Shown here piece by piece: positions 1 through 9,204 of a stretch of 64,000 bases of DNA. The notes under the pieces are model-generated. The model was not told the DNA's origin. It ran no database searches and saw only the letters and a program-made list of their open reading frames with translations. Origin of the DNA: Burkholderia vietnamiensis LMG 10929 (GTDB taxonomy: Bacteria; Pseudomonadota; Gammaproteobacteria; Burkholderiales; Burkholderiaceae); assembly GCF_000959445.1 (NCBI RefSeq), contig NZ_CP009631.1, positions 2,914,001 through 2,978,000 of the forward strand, in the 5' to 3' direction. Position numbers and translations under genes: made by a program. Position 1 is the first letter of the stretch; each line of letters starts with the position of its first letter.

Positions 1-1635
1 GAACCGGGCCGGCGGCGCATAGAGGCCGCCCGACCAGTGCACGAGGTCCTTGATCGAGCGCGCGGCGAGCCAGCGGCGGTCGGCGTCGAGCGGATCGATG
101 CCGAGATCCTCCGGGCGGCGGATCACGCCGCGCTCGCGCAGGCGCTCGACCATCCGGCGGTCGCGGCCGCGGCCGACCTCCGTGTAGCCGGCCACGCCGC
201 GGATCGCCTGCTCGCGCTCGTCGAGGTCGCGGCACATCAGCAGGTTCGCGATCCCTTCCTCGGTGACGATGTGCGTGACGTCGTCGCCGTAGACCATGAT
301 CGGCGCGAGATCGAGCTGCAGCTTGTCGGCGAGCTTCAGCGCGTCGAGCTTCTCGACGAACATCGGCACGTTCTTGTCGCCGAACGTCTCGCCGATCTGC
401 ACCACCAGCTTGCGGCCGCGCCTGAGCGCCGCGGGCGTGTCGGGGTCGGCCTGCGCGCCGGCCTTCAGCCACGGCTCGCTCGGATGGCGCCGGCCGCGCG
501 CGTCGCTGCCCATGTTCGGCGCGCCGCCGAAACCGGCGATGCGCTCGGCCGTGACCGTCGACGAATGGCCGGCCAGGTCGATCTGCAGCGTCGAGCCGAT
601 GAACATGTCGCACGCGTAGAGGCCCGCCGTCTGGCAAAACGCGCGGTTCGAGCGTAGCGAGCCGTCGGGGCCGGTGAACCAGACGTCGGAGCGCGCGCGG
701 ATGTAGTCGTCCATCCCGACTTCGGAGCCGAAGCAGTGAATCTGTTCGACCCAGCCCGATTCGATCGCGGGGATCAGCGTCGGGTGCGGATTGAGCGCCC
801 AGTGCGTGCAGACCTTGCCCTTCAGCCCGAGCTTCGCGCCATAGGTCGGCAGCAGCAGCTCGATCGCGGCCGTGTTGAAGCCGATGCCGTGGTTCAGCCG
901 CTTGATCCCGTACGGCTCGTAGATGCCCTTGATCGCGAGCATCGCGGTCAGGATCTGCGTTTCGGTGATCGCGGCCGGGTCGCGCGTGAACAGCGGCTCG
1001 ACGTAGAACGGCCGCCCCGCCTCGACGACGAAATGCACGCGGTCGCCCGGAATGTCGACGCGCGGCACCTTGTCGACGATGCGGTCGACCTGCGCGATCA
1101 CGATGCCGTCCTTGAACGCGGTGGCTTCGACGACGGTCGGCGTGTCCTCGGTGTTCGGGCCGGTGTACAGGTTGCCGTCGGCGTCGGCGCTGACGGCGGC
1201 GATCAGCGCGACCTGCGGCGTCAGATCGATGAAGTAGCGCGCGAACAGCTCGAGATACGTGTGCACCGCGCCGAGCGCGATCTTGCCGCCGAACAGCAGC
1301 TTCGCGATGCGCTGCGACTGCGGGCCCGAATAGGCGAAGTCGAGCCGCTTCGCGATGCCGCGCTCGAACACGTCGAGATGCTCGGGCAGCACGACGCCCG
1401 ACTGCACCATGTGCAGGTCGTGGATCTTCGTGTTGTCGACGTCGGCGAGCGCGACGGCGAGCAGGTCGGCCTGCTTCTGGTTGTCGCCTTCGAGGCACAC
1501 GCGATCGCCCGGCTGCAGCACCGCTTCGAGCAGCGCGACGGCGTCGCGTGCCTCGACGCGCTTGCCGCGCGCGAACGCCGCGCCGGCCGCGATGCGTGCG
1601 TCGCGCGCCTGCCGCGCGTGATTCCATCCGGTCAT
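1..1635 (-). CDS. mdcA: malonate decarboxylase alpha subunit (partial, C-terminus beyond window edge)
   Basis: The alpha subunit is the acetyl-ACP:malonate ACP transferase of cytoplasmic malonate decarboxylase. It swaps the acetyl group on the acyl carrier subunit for malonate, which other subunits then decarboxylate. The visible 545 codons begin MTGWNHARQARDARIA and carry typical family blocks such as CLEGDNQKQADLLA near the start, YTGPNTEDTPTVVEA mid-protein and GFGGAPNMGSDARGRRHPSE in the C-terminal half. The family is about 550 residues, so only a handful are missing at the left edge. A GGGAGAA ribosome site precedes the ATG. It follows madL and madM on the same strand, so malonate uptake and breakdown appear co-transcribed; mdcB-H would be expected beyond the edge. 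Confidence 0.93.
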   Translation of the reverse strand, partial: MTGWNHARQARDARIAAGAAFARGKRVEARDAVALLEAVLQPGDRVCLEGDNQKQADLLAVALADVDNTKIHDLHMVQSGVVLPEHLDVFERGIAKRLDFAYSGPQSQRIAKLLFGGKIALGAVHTYLELFARYFIDLTPQVALIAAVSADADGNLYTGPNTEDTPTVVEATAFKDGIVIAQVDRIVDKVPRVDIPGDRVHFVVEAGRPFYVEPLFTRDPAAITETQILTAMLAIKGIYEPYGIKRLNHGIGFNTAAIELLLPTYGAKLGLKGKVCTHWALNPHPTLIPAIESGWVEQIHCFGSEVGMDDYIRARSDVWFTGPDGSLRSNRAFCQTAGLYACDMFIGSTLQIDLAGHSSTVTAERIAGFGGAPNMGSDARGRRHPSEPWLKAGAQADPDTPAALRRGRKLVVQIGETFGDKNVPMFVEKLDALKLADKLQLDLAPIMVYGDDVTHIVTEEGIANLLMCRDLDEREQAIRGVAGYTEVGRGRDRRMVERLRERGVIRRPEDLGIDPLDADRRWLAARSIKDLVHWSGGLYAPPARF

Positions 1636-1799
1636 GAAGAGTTCTCCCGCTTCGATGGTTCAGCGGCATTCTAAGCCGCGGGCTGCCGCCGATTGATGAC
1701 GATGACGAATGCGACTCAGAGGGCGCCGCGATGGATGCGGCCGGTCGCCGCACGCGCGTGCCGGCCGCACGCACGAGCCGCGCGGGCCGCCGGCGCACG

Positions 1800-2567
1800 C
1801 TACGCGCCGACCAGCGCGCGCGTCGCGAAGAACAGCAGCGACGGCCCGAGCAGGCAGCCGACGCCCGTATGGAACGTGGCGATCAGCGCGCCGTACGGCA
1901 CGAGCCGGCGATCGGTCGCGGCGAGGCCCGCGCTCACGCCGCTCACCGTGCCGGCCAGCCCGCCGAAGATCATCGCGGAGCGCGGCGTCTTCAGCCCCAT
2001 GAAGTTGGCGGCAACCGGCGTGCCGACCATCACGATGATCGCCTTCACGAGGCCGGTCGCGATGCTCAGCGCGATCACGTCGGAGCTCGCGCCGATCGCC
2101 GCGCCGGTGACCGGCCCGACGATGTAGGTGACAGCGCCCGCGCCGATCGTCGTCATGCTGACCGCATCGGTGTAGCCGAATGCGCGCGCGATGCTCGCGC
2201 CGACGATGAACGGCAGCACGGTGCCGAGCAACAGCGACACGACGCCGACGAGGCCGGCCTTGCGCGCCTCGGCCGGCTGCACTTCGAACGCGGTCGCGAC
2301 GATCGCGAAATCGCGCAGCATCGCACCGCCCATCAGGCCGATGCCGGCGAACAGCCGCACGTCGGCGAGGCCCTTGTCGCCGCCGGTGAATGCGCCGCCG
2401 ACGTACGCGAGCGCGAGACCGATGACGATCGCGACCGCGGAGCCGTGCACGCGGCCGAACGTGAGCCGGCGCGACGCGATCGACGACAGCCACATGATCA
2501 GGCCGACCAGCGCGAACGACGCGACGAGCCCGTTGTGGGCGACGGTTTTTTCGAGCATCTGCAGCAT
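1800..2567 (-). CDS. madM: malonate transporter subunit MadM
   Basis: This is the larger membrane subunit of the two-component malonate carrier MadLM, which imports malonate with a coupling cation. The 255-residue protein is almost entirely hydrophobic, with about seven to eight membrane segments and glycine-rich loops (for example GIGLMGGAMLRDF and GPVTGAAIGASSD). The start MLQMLEKTVAHNG was chosen because it lies 11 nt after the madL stop; the open frame runs further upstream only by overlapping madL. It sits between madL and mdcA on the same strand. The 164-nt gap before mdcA shows no clear terminator. Confidence 0.92.
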   Translation of the reverse strand: MLQMLEKTVAHNGLVASFALVGLIMWLSSIASRRLTFGRVHGSAVAIVIGLALAYVGGAFTGGDKGLADVRLFAGIGLMGGAMLRDFAIVATAFEVQPAEARKAGLVGVVSLLLGTVLPFIVGASIARAFGYTDAVSMTTIGAGAVTYIVGPVTGAAIGASSDVIALSIATGLVKAIIVMVGTPVAANFMGLKTPRSAMIFGGLAGTVSGVSAGLAATDRRLVPYGALIATFHTGVGCLLGPSLLFFATRALVGA

Positions 2568-2578
2568 GGCGGCCTCCG

Positions 2579-2974
2579 TCACTGTTCTTCGAATTGCGGC
2601 ACGCCGGCGAAGGCCGTGTCGTCGCGTCCGGTGCGCACCAGCACCGCGATGCAGCATGCGCAGATCGCGACCGCGCCGAGCGCGGCCAGCAGCGCGACCG
2701 GGCCGCCCTTCAGCGCGGCGACGACGTTCTGGTTCGCCGCCATCGCGACGACGACCGGGATGTACATCGCGCCCCAGAACCCGACGCCCGCTTCCGTCTC
2801 CTTCGGCAGCCAGCCGCGCCGGTGCAGCCACAGCCGCAGGCAGATCAGCAGCAGCATCGCGATGCCGACGCCGCCGACGTTGGTCTTCACGCCGATCGTG
2901 GCGCCCAGCAGGTCGCCGAGGAACAGCCCGGCCAGATGGCAGAACGCCAGCAGCGCGGTTCCGTAGATGATCAT
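2579..2974 (-). CDS. madL: malonate transporter subunit MadL
   Basis: This is the small membrane subunit of the MadLM malonate importer, 131 residues with four hydrophobic segments. It begins MIIYGTALLAFCHLAGLFLGD and has the family-typical TNVGGVGIAMLLLI stretch. It is the first gene of the minus-strand malonate transcript and faces a LysR gene across about 330 nt. MadL and MadM are needed together in characterised malonate systems, which fits their tight spacing here. Confidence 0.92.
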   Translation of the reverse strand: MIIYGTALLAFCHLAGLFLGDLLGATIGVKTNVGGVGIAMLLLICLRLWLHRRGWLPKETEAGVGFWGAMYIPVVVAMAANQNVVAALKGGPVALLAALGAVAICACCIAVLVRTGRDDTAFAGVPQFEEQ

Positions 2975-3302
2975 GAGTCGTCTCCAGTCTCTTGGTGCGG
3001 CGCCTGACGCGTGCGGGAGGGAGGCCCGGCCGCCGATACCCGGGCGGACTGTCCGTCTCCTGCGGCGCGGCGCCGCGGCCCGGCGGCTCGTCGTGCGAGC
3101 GCGTTCTCGGGGTCGATGGGATGATGCGGGTTCGGGCCGAACGCCGGATGGCTTAGACTGACCGAAGCAGCCGCCGGCGCGACACGGGCTACGCCGCCGG
3201 TGCGGCCGGCCTTGAAGGGCCGCACTGGCGCGTGATCCGATACTAGCGCCGCAAAATCCGGCGATTTATGAAGTTGTCGAAACCGATTCAGTGGATTTAG
3301 CA
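2975..3302. promoter_or_regulatory. divergent intergenic region between madL and the LysR gene
   Basis: About 330 nt without a gene separates madL (minus) from the LysR gene (plus). An inverted repeat with five-base arms, CGCCG-N7-CGGCG, lies at 3247-3263, close to the LysR start. LysR regulators commonly bind such dyads in the shared promoter, so this is a candidate operator for malonate induction. That role is inferred from position only; the dyad is short in a GC-rich background. Confidence 0.35.
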
Positions 3303-4151
3303 ATGCGTCCGTTACCGCCCGAACTGCTGCGCAGCTTCGTCGCCGTCGCGCAGTCCGGCAGCTTCACCGCCGCGTCCGAGCGCGTGAGCCTGTCGCAGTC
3401 GACCGTCAGCCAGCACATCCGCCGCCTCGAGGAGCTGCTCGACCGGCCGCTGTTCGAGCGCGACACGCGCAACGTGCGCCTGTCGCAGCACGGCGACGCG
3501 CTGTTGCGCTACGCGGTGCGCATTCTCGAGCTGATGGACGAAGCCGTCACGTCGGTGTGCGGGCCGCCGCTGTCCGGCAAGGTGCGGCTCGCGATGTCGG
3601 AGGATTTCGCGTCCGCGCATCTGACGGCCGCGCTCGCGAGCTTCGTGCAGCGCAATCCGGACGTCGAGCTGGCGATCTCGACCGGGCTGTCGGGCGATCT
3701 GTTCGACGCGCTCGACGAAGGCCGCCACGATCTGGTGTTCGCCAAGCGCGTCGCCGGCAGCCGGCGCGGCCGCGTGATCCGCAGCGAGCCGCTGTACTGG
3801 TGCACCGGCCCCGATTCGGCGATCACCGGCCACGAGGCCGTGCTGCCGCTCGCGATGCATCCGGAGCCGAGCGTGTCGCGGCGCCGCGTGCTCGAATCGC
3901 TCGAAGCGGTCGGCCGCCCTTACCGGATCGCCGTCGTGAGCAGCAGCATCGCGGTGCTGCGGGCGGCCGCGAGCGCCGGGCTCGGCGTGAGCGCGTTCGC
4001 CGGCTACGTGATCCCGGCCGGACTCGCGCGGCTCGACGCCGGGCTGCCGGAACTCGGCGAGCTCGAATACGTGATCGACCGGCCGGCCGCGGCGTCACGC
4101 TCGACGCTTGCGCTCGAGGCGACGCTGATCGCGGCGGCGGCGGGGTTGTAG
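3303..4151 (+). CDS. LysR-family regulator, probable malonate operon activator
   Basis: A 282-residue LysR regulator. The N-terminal helix-turn-helix is plain (LLRSFVAVAQSGSFTAASERVSLSQ... with QSTVSQHIRRLEELLDRPLF), followed by a substrate-binding co-inducer domain. A GTG four codons upstream (3291) is an alternative start; the ATG gives the usual MRPLPPELLRSF beginning. Its divergent position next to madL-madM-mdcA is the standard arrangement for a local LysR activator, so malonate or malonyl groups are the likely inducer. The regulatory target is inferred. Confidence 0.85.
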   Translation: MRPLPPELLRSFVAVAQSGSFTAASERVSLSQSTVSQHIRRLEELLDRPLFERDTRNVRLSQHGDALLRYAVRILELMDEAVTSVCGPPLSGKVRLAMSEDFASAHLTAALASFVQRNPDVELAISTGLSGDLFDALDEGRHDLVFAKRVAGSRRGRVIRSEPLYWCTGPDSAITGHEAVLPLAMHPEPSVSRRRVLESLEAVGRPYRIAVVSSSIAVLRAAASAGLGVSAFAGYVIPAGLARLDAGLPELGELEYVIDRPAAASRSTLALEATLIAAAAGL

Positions 4152-4254
4152 CGGGATGCGTCGCGGTCGCGACGGTGGCGGCGGTCGAGGGCGGCGTCGA
4201 ACGTGAGCCACGGCGACGCGTCGCGACACGCCGCCGCCACCGCTGCAATCCACC

Positions 4255-4286
4255 CTCTTGAAATGCCGCTCGCCGGCCACTAACTA
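4255..4286 (+). promoter_or_regulatory. sigma-32 (heat-shock) type promoter
   Basis: A CTTGAAA element at 4257-4263 matches the RpoH -35 consensus, and a CCACTAAC element begins at 4277 after a 13-nt spacer, a weaker match to the CCCCAT-type -10. It lies about 95 nt before two small heat-shock genes, which are typical RpoH targets. The -35 match is read directly; promoter activity is inferred. Confidence 0.55.
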
Positions 4287-4378
4287 AGCGTCATCAGGCA
4301 ATGCCCACCACGCGCACCGTGCGCGTCGACGGGGCTGCGTCGGCGCGTATTCCGCGCTTCACGTTCAGGAGGACCATC

Positions 4379-4819
4379 ATGAGCGGTATGTATTTCGGCA
4401 ACGATCTGTTCGACGAATTCACGCGCCTGCAGCGGCAGATGGCGAGCCTGTTCGGCGAGCTGCCGACCGGCATCCGCGCGGTGCGGCCCACCGCGTTCCC
4501 GGCGCTGAACATCGGCGCGACCGACGACGCGATCGAAATCGTCGCGTTCGCCCCCGGCATGGCCGCCGCCGAGTTCGACGTGTCGATCGACAAGGACCTG
4601 CTGACCATCAGCGGCGAGCGCAAGCCGGTGCCGCAGGACGGCGGCGACGACGTGCGCACCTATGCGCAGGAGCGCTTTCACGGCGCCTTCCGGCGCGTGG
4701 TCGAGTTGCCGCAGAACGCCGATCCCGACAAGGTCAGCGCGCGCTACGAAAACGGCTGCCTGCTGATCCGCGTCGGCCGCCGCGAGGAATCGAAGCCGCG
4801 TGCCATCACCGTTCAGTGA
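4379..4819 (+). CDS. Hsp20/alpha-crystallin family small heat-shock protein (first copy)
   Basis: An ATP-independent holdase that binds unfolding proteins under heat or oxidative stress. The 146-residue product begins MSGMYFGNDLFDEF and contains an alpha-crystallin domain from about residue 45 to 135, with the typical FAPGMAAAEFDVSIDKDLLTISGER strand region and a C-terminal beta strand (NGCLLIRVGRRE). The start is set by a CAGGAGGA ribosome site 5 nt upstream; a longer frame exists but lacks such a site. It is followed 16 nt later by a second Hsp20 gene, forming a class A/B-like pair. Confidence 0.92.
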   Translation: MSGMYFGNDLFDEFTRLQRQMASLFGELPTGIRAVRPTAFPALNIGATDDAIEIVAFAPGMAAAEFDVSIDKDLLTISGERKPVPQDGGDDVRTYAQERFHGAFRRVVELPQNADPDKVSARYENGCLLIRVGRREESKPRAITVQ

Positions 4820-4835
4820 ACTTCAGGAGACCGAC

Positions 4836-5252
4836 ATGAACACGAGCCAGACCCTGACCGAACGTCCAACCGACGCCGCACAGCCGGCCGCCGCCGCTGC
4901 CGAAGGCGCGCGCCGGCCCGCGATCACGCCGGCCGTCGACATCGTCGAGGACGCACAGCGCGTCACGCTGCGCGCCGACCTGCCCGGCGTGCCGCGCGAG
5001 AACCTCGACGTCAAGGTGCACGACAACACGCTCACGATCGACGCGCAAGCGCGCATCGACACGCCGGCCGACCTGCGCGTGCGGCATGCGGAAGTGCGCG
5101 TGCCGCGCTTCGTGCGCTCGTTCGTGCTGAGCGCCGATCTCGACACGACGCGCATCGACGCGAACCTGCGCGACGGCGTGCTGACCTTGACGATCCCGCG
5201 CCGCGAAGAAGCGCGTCCGCGCCGTATCGACGTGACGGTCGACGGCGCGTAA
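4836..5252 (+). CDS. Hsp20/alpha-crystallin family small heat-shock protein (second copy)
   Basis: A second small heat-shock protein, 138 residues, with an Ala-rich N-terminal arm (to about residue 30) and an alpha-crystallin domain starting at PAVDIVEDAQRVTLRADLPG. A CAGGAGA ribosome site precedes the ATG. It is clearly divergent from its upstream neighbour, so the pair may form hetero-oligomers as other Burkholderiales tandem Hsp20 pairs are thought to do; that is inference. Transcription probably ends at the hairpin at 5287-5323. Confidence 0.92.
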   Translation: MNTSQTLTERPTDAAQPAAAAAEGARRPAITPAVDIVEDAQRVTLRADLPGVPRENLDVKVHDNTLTIDAQARIDTPADLRVRHAEVRVPRFVRSFVLSADLDTTRIDANLRDGVLTLTIPRREEARPRRIDVTVDGA

Positions 5253-5286
5253 GCGCGCGAAAACCGGCCGACGACGACATGCGATG

Positions 5287-5323
5287 AAATCCCCGCCGGG
5301 CATGGTCCCGGACGGGGATTTTT
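5287..5323 (+). terminator. rho-independent terminator after the Hsp20 pair
   Basis: An inverted repeat of AAATCCCCG..CCGGG with CCCGG..CGGGGATTT, separated by a short loop, is followed by a run of T on the plus strand. It lies 34 nt after the second Hsp20 stop. Confidence 0.8.
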
Positions 5324-5356
5324 CACATGCGGCGGCCCGCGCCCGCGCGGCCGCGT

Positions 5357-5680
5357 TCAATCGAAATCGAACAGGTCGAACACCGACCGCTTGCGCCGCT
5401 GGCCGCCGTGCCGATGGCGGTCGTCGTCGGCGCGCGCGTCGCGCGGCCAGCCCCCGTCTCGGCCGCGCGGCGCGTGGCGATCGGGCCGCCCGTCAGCCGG
5501 TGCGTTAGCCCGTGCGTCGTGCCGTACATCGGGCCGTACCTCGCCGGTTTCGCGCGCGATCAGCTTGTCGAGTTCGCCGCGATCGAGCCACACGCCGCGG
5601 CACGTCGGGCAATAGTCGATCTCGATCGACTGGCGCTCGGCCATCAGCAGGTCCGGCGTCTTGCAGACAGGGCATTTCAT
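5357..5680 (-). CDS. zinc-finger (zf-TFIIB type) domain protein
   Basis: A 107-residue protein whose first 40 residues hold two Cys pairs, MKCPVC at the start and YCPTCRGVWLDRGEL further on, the hallmark of the bacterial zf-TFIIB family. The remainder is a hydrophilic Arg/Asp/Gly/His-rich tail ending in KRSVFDLFDFD. The cellular role of this family is not established. It lies 83 nt downstream of a terC homologue on the same strand and may share its transcript. Confidence 0.8.
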   Translation of the reverse strand: MKCPVCKTPDLLMAERQSIEIDYCPTCRGVWLDRGELDKLIARETGEVRPDVRHDARANAPADGRPDRHAPRGRDGGWPRDARADDDRHRHGGQRRKRSVFDLFDFD

Positions 5681-5763
5681 CAGGCGGCTCCTTCGGGACT
5701 GGATTGCGCATCGGCGGCGGGCGTCGCCCGCCCGCCGGCTCGTTCGGTGACGCTCGGCGAAGC

Positions 5764-6519
5764 TCAGTGATGCTCGGCCCGCGCCGCGCGCTTCGCCTTC
5801 GCGCGCCGCGCCAGCATGTTCATGCCTTCGACGAACGCCGAGAACGCCATGGCCGCGTAGATATAGCCCTTCGGCACATGCGAGCCGAAGCCTTCGGCGA
5901 TCAGCGTCATGCCGATCACGACCAGGAACGACAGCGCCAGCATCACGATGGTCGGGTTGCGGTCGATGAAGCGCGCGAGCGGCTGTGCCGCGAACAGCAT
6001 CACGCTCACCGCGACGATCACCGCGACGAACATGATCGGCACGTGCTCGGTCATCCCGATCGCGGTCACGATGCTGTCGATCGAGAACACGATGTCGAGC
6101 ATCACGATCTGGCCGACCGCGGCCCACATCGTCAGGCCGGCCGCGCCGCTGCGCGCGCCGTCGTCGTCGCCGTCGTGCGACACGTGGTGATGGATCTCCG
6201 TGGTCGCCTTCCAGACGAGGAACAGGCCGCCCGACAGCAGGATGACGTCGCGCCACGAGAACGCGTGGCCGAACAGTGTGAACACCGGTTCGGTGAGGCT
6301 GGCGATCCACGCGACGCTGGCCAGCAACGCGAGGCGCATCACGAGCGCGAGCGCGATGCCGATGCGCTGCGTACGCGCGCGCTGCGCTTCGGGCAGCTTG
6401 TTGCTGAGGATCGAGATGAAGATCAGGTTGTCGATGCCGAGCACGACCTCCATCACCACGAGGGTCAGGAGCGCGGCCCAGACGGCGGGGTCGGCGGCAA
6501 GCGTCAGCAGGTAGTCCAT
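5764..6519 (-). CDS. TerC family integral membrane protein
   Basis: A 251-residue membrane protein with about seven hydrophobic segments and the two family signature motifs with buried acidic residues: [16 protein letters not shown] near residue 25 and [16 protein letters not shown] near residue 140. TerC-type proteins are linked to tellurite resistance and, more recently, to manganese export that supports metalation of secreted proteins; which of these applies here cannot be read from sequence. A His/Asp-rich cytoplasmic loop ([15 protein letters not shown]) separates the halves. It is divergent from an NhaR-like regulator, with about 105 nt between them. Confidence 0.9.
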   Translation of the reverse strand: MDYLLTLAADPAVWAALLTLVVMEVVLGIDNLIFISILSNKLPEAQRARTQRIGIALALVMRLALLASVAWIASLTEPVFTLFGHAFSWRDVILLSGGLFLVWKATTEIHHHVSHDGDDDGARSGAAGLTMWAAVGQIVMLDIVFSIDSIVTAIGMTEHVPIMFVAVIVAVSVMLFAAQPLARFIDRNPTIVMLALSFLVVIGMTLIAEGFGSHVPKGYIYAAMAFSAFVEGMNMLARRAKAKRAARAEHH

Positions 6520-6626
6520 GGAAGGCCCGGTTCGCGAGAGGAAAACCTGATGATAGGCAATCCACGACTTCGGAAAAATCAGCGAGAATCTGAGCTTTGG
6601 TGCGGTTTTTTCGATATATCGTCGCG

Positions 6627-7520
6627 ATGCTGAATTTTCGCCATCTGTACTACTTCTGGGTCGTCGTGAAAGAAGGCGGTTTTGCGCGCGCCGCGCAGCG
6701 GCTCGACATGGCCGTGCAGACGATCAGCGCGCAGGTCCGGGAGCTGGAAAAGTCGCTCGGTCATCAGTTGCTGCGTCCGGCCGGCCGGGGCGTCGCGCTG
6801 ACCGACGCCGGCCGCGCCGCGTATGCGCGCGCCGAGGTGATCTTCGAGATGGGCCGGCTGATCCCCGACGACGTGCGCGCGGCCGCCGGCCGGCCGACCG
6901 TGCGGCTCGCGGTGGGCCTCGCGGACGGCATCTCGAAGCTCGCCGCGCATGCGATCCTCGCGCCGGTGCTCGAGACGCCCGCGCTGCGGCTGCTGTGCCA
7001 CGAGGGCGAGCACGATGCGCTGCTGGCCGAGCTCGCGCTGCATCATCTCGACCTCGTGCTGGCCGGCCAGGGCGCGCCGGCCGGCTCGAACCTGCGCGTG
7101 ACGAGCGAGCGGCTCGTCGCATCGCCGGTCGACTGGTACGGCCCCGCGGCGCTCGTCACACCGGCCGCGCGGCAGCGTTTTCCGCAGTGTCTCGCCGAGC
7201 TGCCGGTGCTGCTGCCGACCGCGCATTCGGCGCTGCGCGCGCGCCTGGACCTGTGGCTCGAACGGGAACGGATCGTGCCGCGCGTGACCGGCGAATTCGA
7301 GGACAGCGCGCTGATGGCCGTGTTCGGCGCGCGCGGCCTCGGCGTGTTTCCGCTCAGCGAGCTCGGCGCGAACGATGCGGCGCTGCTGCGCGGCCTGCGC
7401 CGGCTCGGGCGGGCGGGCGACGTGACCGAGGAAATCCACGCGATCCGCTCGCGCCGCGGCGAGCACCATCCGCTGGCGTCGCAACTGCTCGCGGCGGCAC
7501 GCGCGACGCCGGCCGACTGA
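6627..7520 (+). CDS. nhaR: NhaR-like LysR-family transcriptional activator
   Basis: A 297-residue LysR regulator whose N-terminus ([19 protein letters not shown], then [20 protein letters not shown]) matches the NhaR subgroup, the sodium-responsive activator of the NhaA antiporter in enterobacteria. The ATG was preferred over an upstream TTG because it gives the conserved NhaR beginning. No nhaA lies nearby; the divergent neighbour is terC, so the local target may instead be that gene. Sodium sensing here is inferred from family only. Confidence 0.82.
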   Translation: MLNFRHLYYFWVVVKEGGFARAAQRLDMAVQTISAQVRELEKSLGHQLLRPAGRGVALTDAGRAAYARAEVIFEMGRLIPDDVRAAAGRPTVRLAVGLADGISKLAAHAILAPVLETPALRLLCHEGEHDALLAELALHHLDLVLAGQGAPAGSNLRVTSERLVASPVDWYGPAALVTPAARQRFPQCLAELPVLLPTAHSALRARLDLWLERERIVPRVTGEFEDSALMAVFGARGLGVFPLSELGANDAALLRGLRRLGRAGDVTEEIHAIRSRRGEHHPLASQLLAAARATPAD

Positions 7521-7659
7521 AGCGAGCGCGACATCAAACGAAACTATAATGACGCCCCGGCCATACGAGATTGCCTCGCGCGCCGTGCGCGCACCGACGT
7601 CGCGCGACCTCGCGCTCGCCCGCCGTCGCGGCAACTCGCCGAGCCCTCTGAAAGACGCC

Positions 7660-9204
7660 ATGCACAACCGATTTCGCCTGTCCTCCGTTTCGTGCGCGCT
7701 CGCGGCCGCCACCGTGCTGGCCGCGTGCTCGTCGCCGCCCAAGCCGATCTATCAGCAGGAACAGTTCGACGCGACGAGCAGCCCGTATGCGCATACGTTC
7801 CATGCGAAGTCCGAGGCGGCCTGCGAGGCCGCGCGGCGCTCGCTGCTGAGCCAGGGTTACGTGGTGTCGTCGTCGCGCAACGATGCGGTCGACGGCAGCA
7901 AGAACTTCCAGCCGAACAACGACATGCACGTCGTGATCGAGTTTCACGTCGTGTGCGCGGACGCGAACGCCGACGGCTCGTCGAGCATCGCGTACGTGAA
8001 TGCGGTGCAGGACCGCTATACGCTGAAGAAGTCGAATACGTCGGCGAGCGTCGGCCTGAGCGTGTTCGGCTCGCTGTCGCTGCCGATCGGCTCGAGCGAC
8101 GACGCGCTCGTGAAAACGGCGAGCGAGACGATTCCGGCGGGCGTCTTCTATGAACGCTTTTTCAATCTGGTCGACCATTTCCTGAAGATCGATCCGGCCC
8201 GCCGCGATCGCGCGACCGTGAAAGCGGCCGAGAAGGAGCATGTCGCGCCGCTGCCCGAGCCGGCGCCGACGCCGCAAGGCGAACCGATGAAGATGACGAC
8301 GCCGGTCGTACCGACGCCGCCGGCCGCGCCGGTGCCGCTTTCGGGGACGGGGGTCGCGCCGGGTTCGGGGGGGCCGGTGGGGGCGGCGGCTGGGTCGGCC
8401 GTGGTCGCGCCGAGTGCGATGCGCGGGGCGACGCTGGGTGGAGGAGCGGGTTCGGCGACTGGTTCGGCTGCGGCTCGGGCTTCGGCCGCTGGTGCCGCTT
8501 CGGCGCCTGCCCCGGCCTCCGGACCTGCTTCGGCTCCGGCACCCGCTTCGGCACCCGCAGCGGCCTCCGCGCCAGCAGCCTCTTCGACATCCGCTCCGGT
8601 TTCGGCCCACGGTCCAGTTTCGACACACGCTCCGGCCGCGGCACCTGCTTCGCCTTCACCTGCTTCGGGGTCGACAGCTGCTCCTGCTCCCGCTTCGGCA
8701 CCCGCACCGGCTTCGGCCTCCGCTCCTGTTTCAGCCCACGGCCCGGCTTCAGCTACTGCGTCGCTGCCAGCCGCTGTTTCGACCGCTGCACCTGCTTCGG
8801 CTTCGGCGTCCGCTCCGGCCGCGACGCTCTCTCCGGCTTCACCGCAAGCACTCGAGACTGCTTCGATTTCGGCAGCCGGTTCAGCTGCTTCGGCTGCGGC
8901 CCATGCTGCGGCTTCTGCATCGGCTACGGCCGCAGCACTCGCTTCGGCTCCCGTCCTCGCTTCCACGGCTTCGTCTGCGCCGCCTCATGCCGCTGCGTCG
9001 GAAGCGGTTTCCGCGTCGGCACCCACCGGCACGCGCGGCACGCCGGTCGCTTCGAGCGCAGCTTTGGCAATGTCCGGTCCCACGGCAACGGCAACCACGC
9101 ACGCCGCTGCGGCCTCCGCAAGCAATACGTCGGCGTCCGCACCCACCGCCGATCCCATAGCATCGTTCGCGCCGACCGCGGTCAGCGCAGCGCCGGCCAA
9201 CTGA
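7660..9204 (+). CDS. DUF2242-type lipoprotein with very long Ala/Pro/Ser-rich tail
   Basis: A 514-residue predicted outer-membrane or periplasmic lipoprotein. The signal peptide MHNRFRLSSVSCALAAATV ends in a lipobox LAAC, placing the lipidated Cys near residue 24. Residues about 25-205 form a compact domain resembling DUF2242 (Cys-containing, FHAKSEAACEAARRSLLSQGY region). From about residue 230 to the end the protein is almost only Ala, Pro and Ser, with a recurring SAPVSAHGP unit. The tail is kept open in frame over about 850 nt and retains the usual third-position GC bias. Its function is unknown; a flexible spacer reaching across the periplasm is one possibility. Confidence 0.75.
   Translation: MHNRFRLSSVSCALAAATVLAACSSPPKPIYQQEQFDATSSPYAHTFHAKSEAACEAARRSLLSQGYVVSSSRNDAVDGSKNFQPNNDMHVVIEFHVVCADANADGSSSIAYVNAVQDRYTLKKSNTSASVGLSVFGSLSLPIGSSDDALVKTASETIPAGVFYERFFNLVDHFLKIDPARRDRATVKAAEKEHVAPLPEPAPTPQGEPMKMTTPVVPTPPAAPVPLSGTGVAPGSGGPVGAAAGSAVVAPSAMRGATLGGGAGSATGSAAARASAAGAASAPAPASGPASAPAPASAPAAASAPAASSTSAPVSAHGPVSTHAPAAAPASPSPASGSTAAPAPASAPAPASASAPVSAHGPASATASLPAAVSTAAPASASASAPAATLSPASPQALETASISAAGSAASAAAHAAASASATAAALASAPVLASTASSAPPHAAASEAVSASAPTGTRGTPVASSAALAMSGPTATATTHAAAASASNTSASAPTADPIASFAPTAVSAAPAN

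Noticed and set aside
8148..8966. Ala/Glu-rich minus-strand open frame opposite the lipoprotein tail
   Set aside because: It is a mirror of the repetitive tail coding sequence, has no signal, domain or ribosome site.
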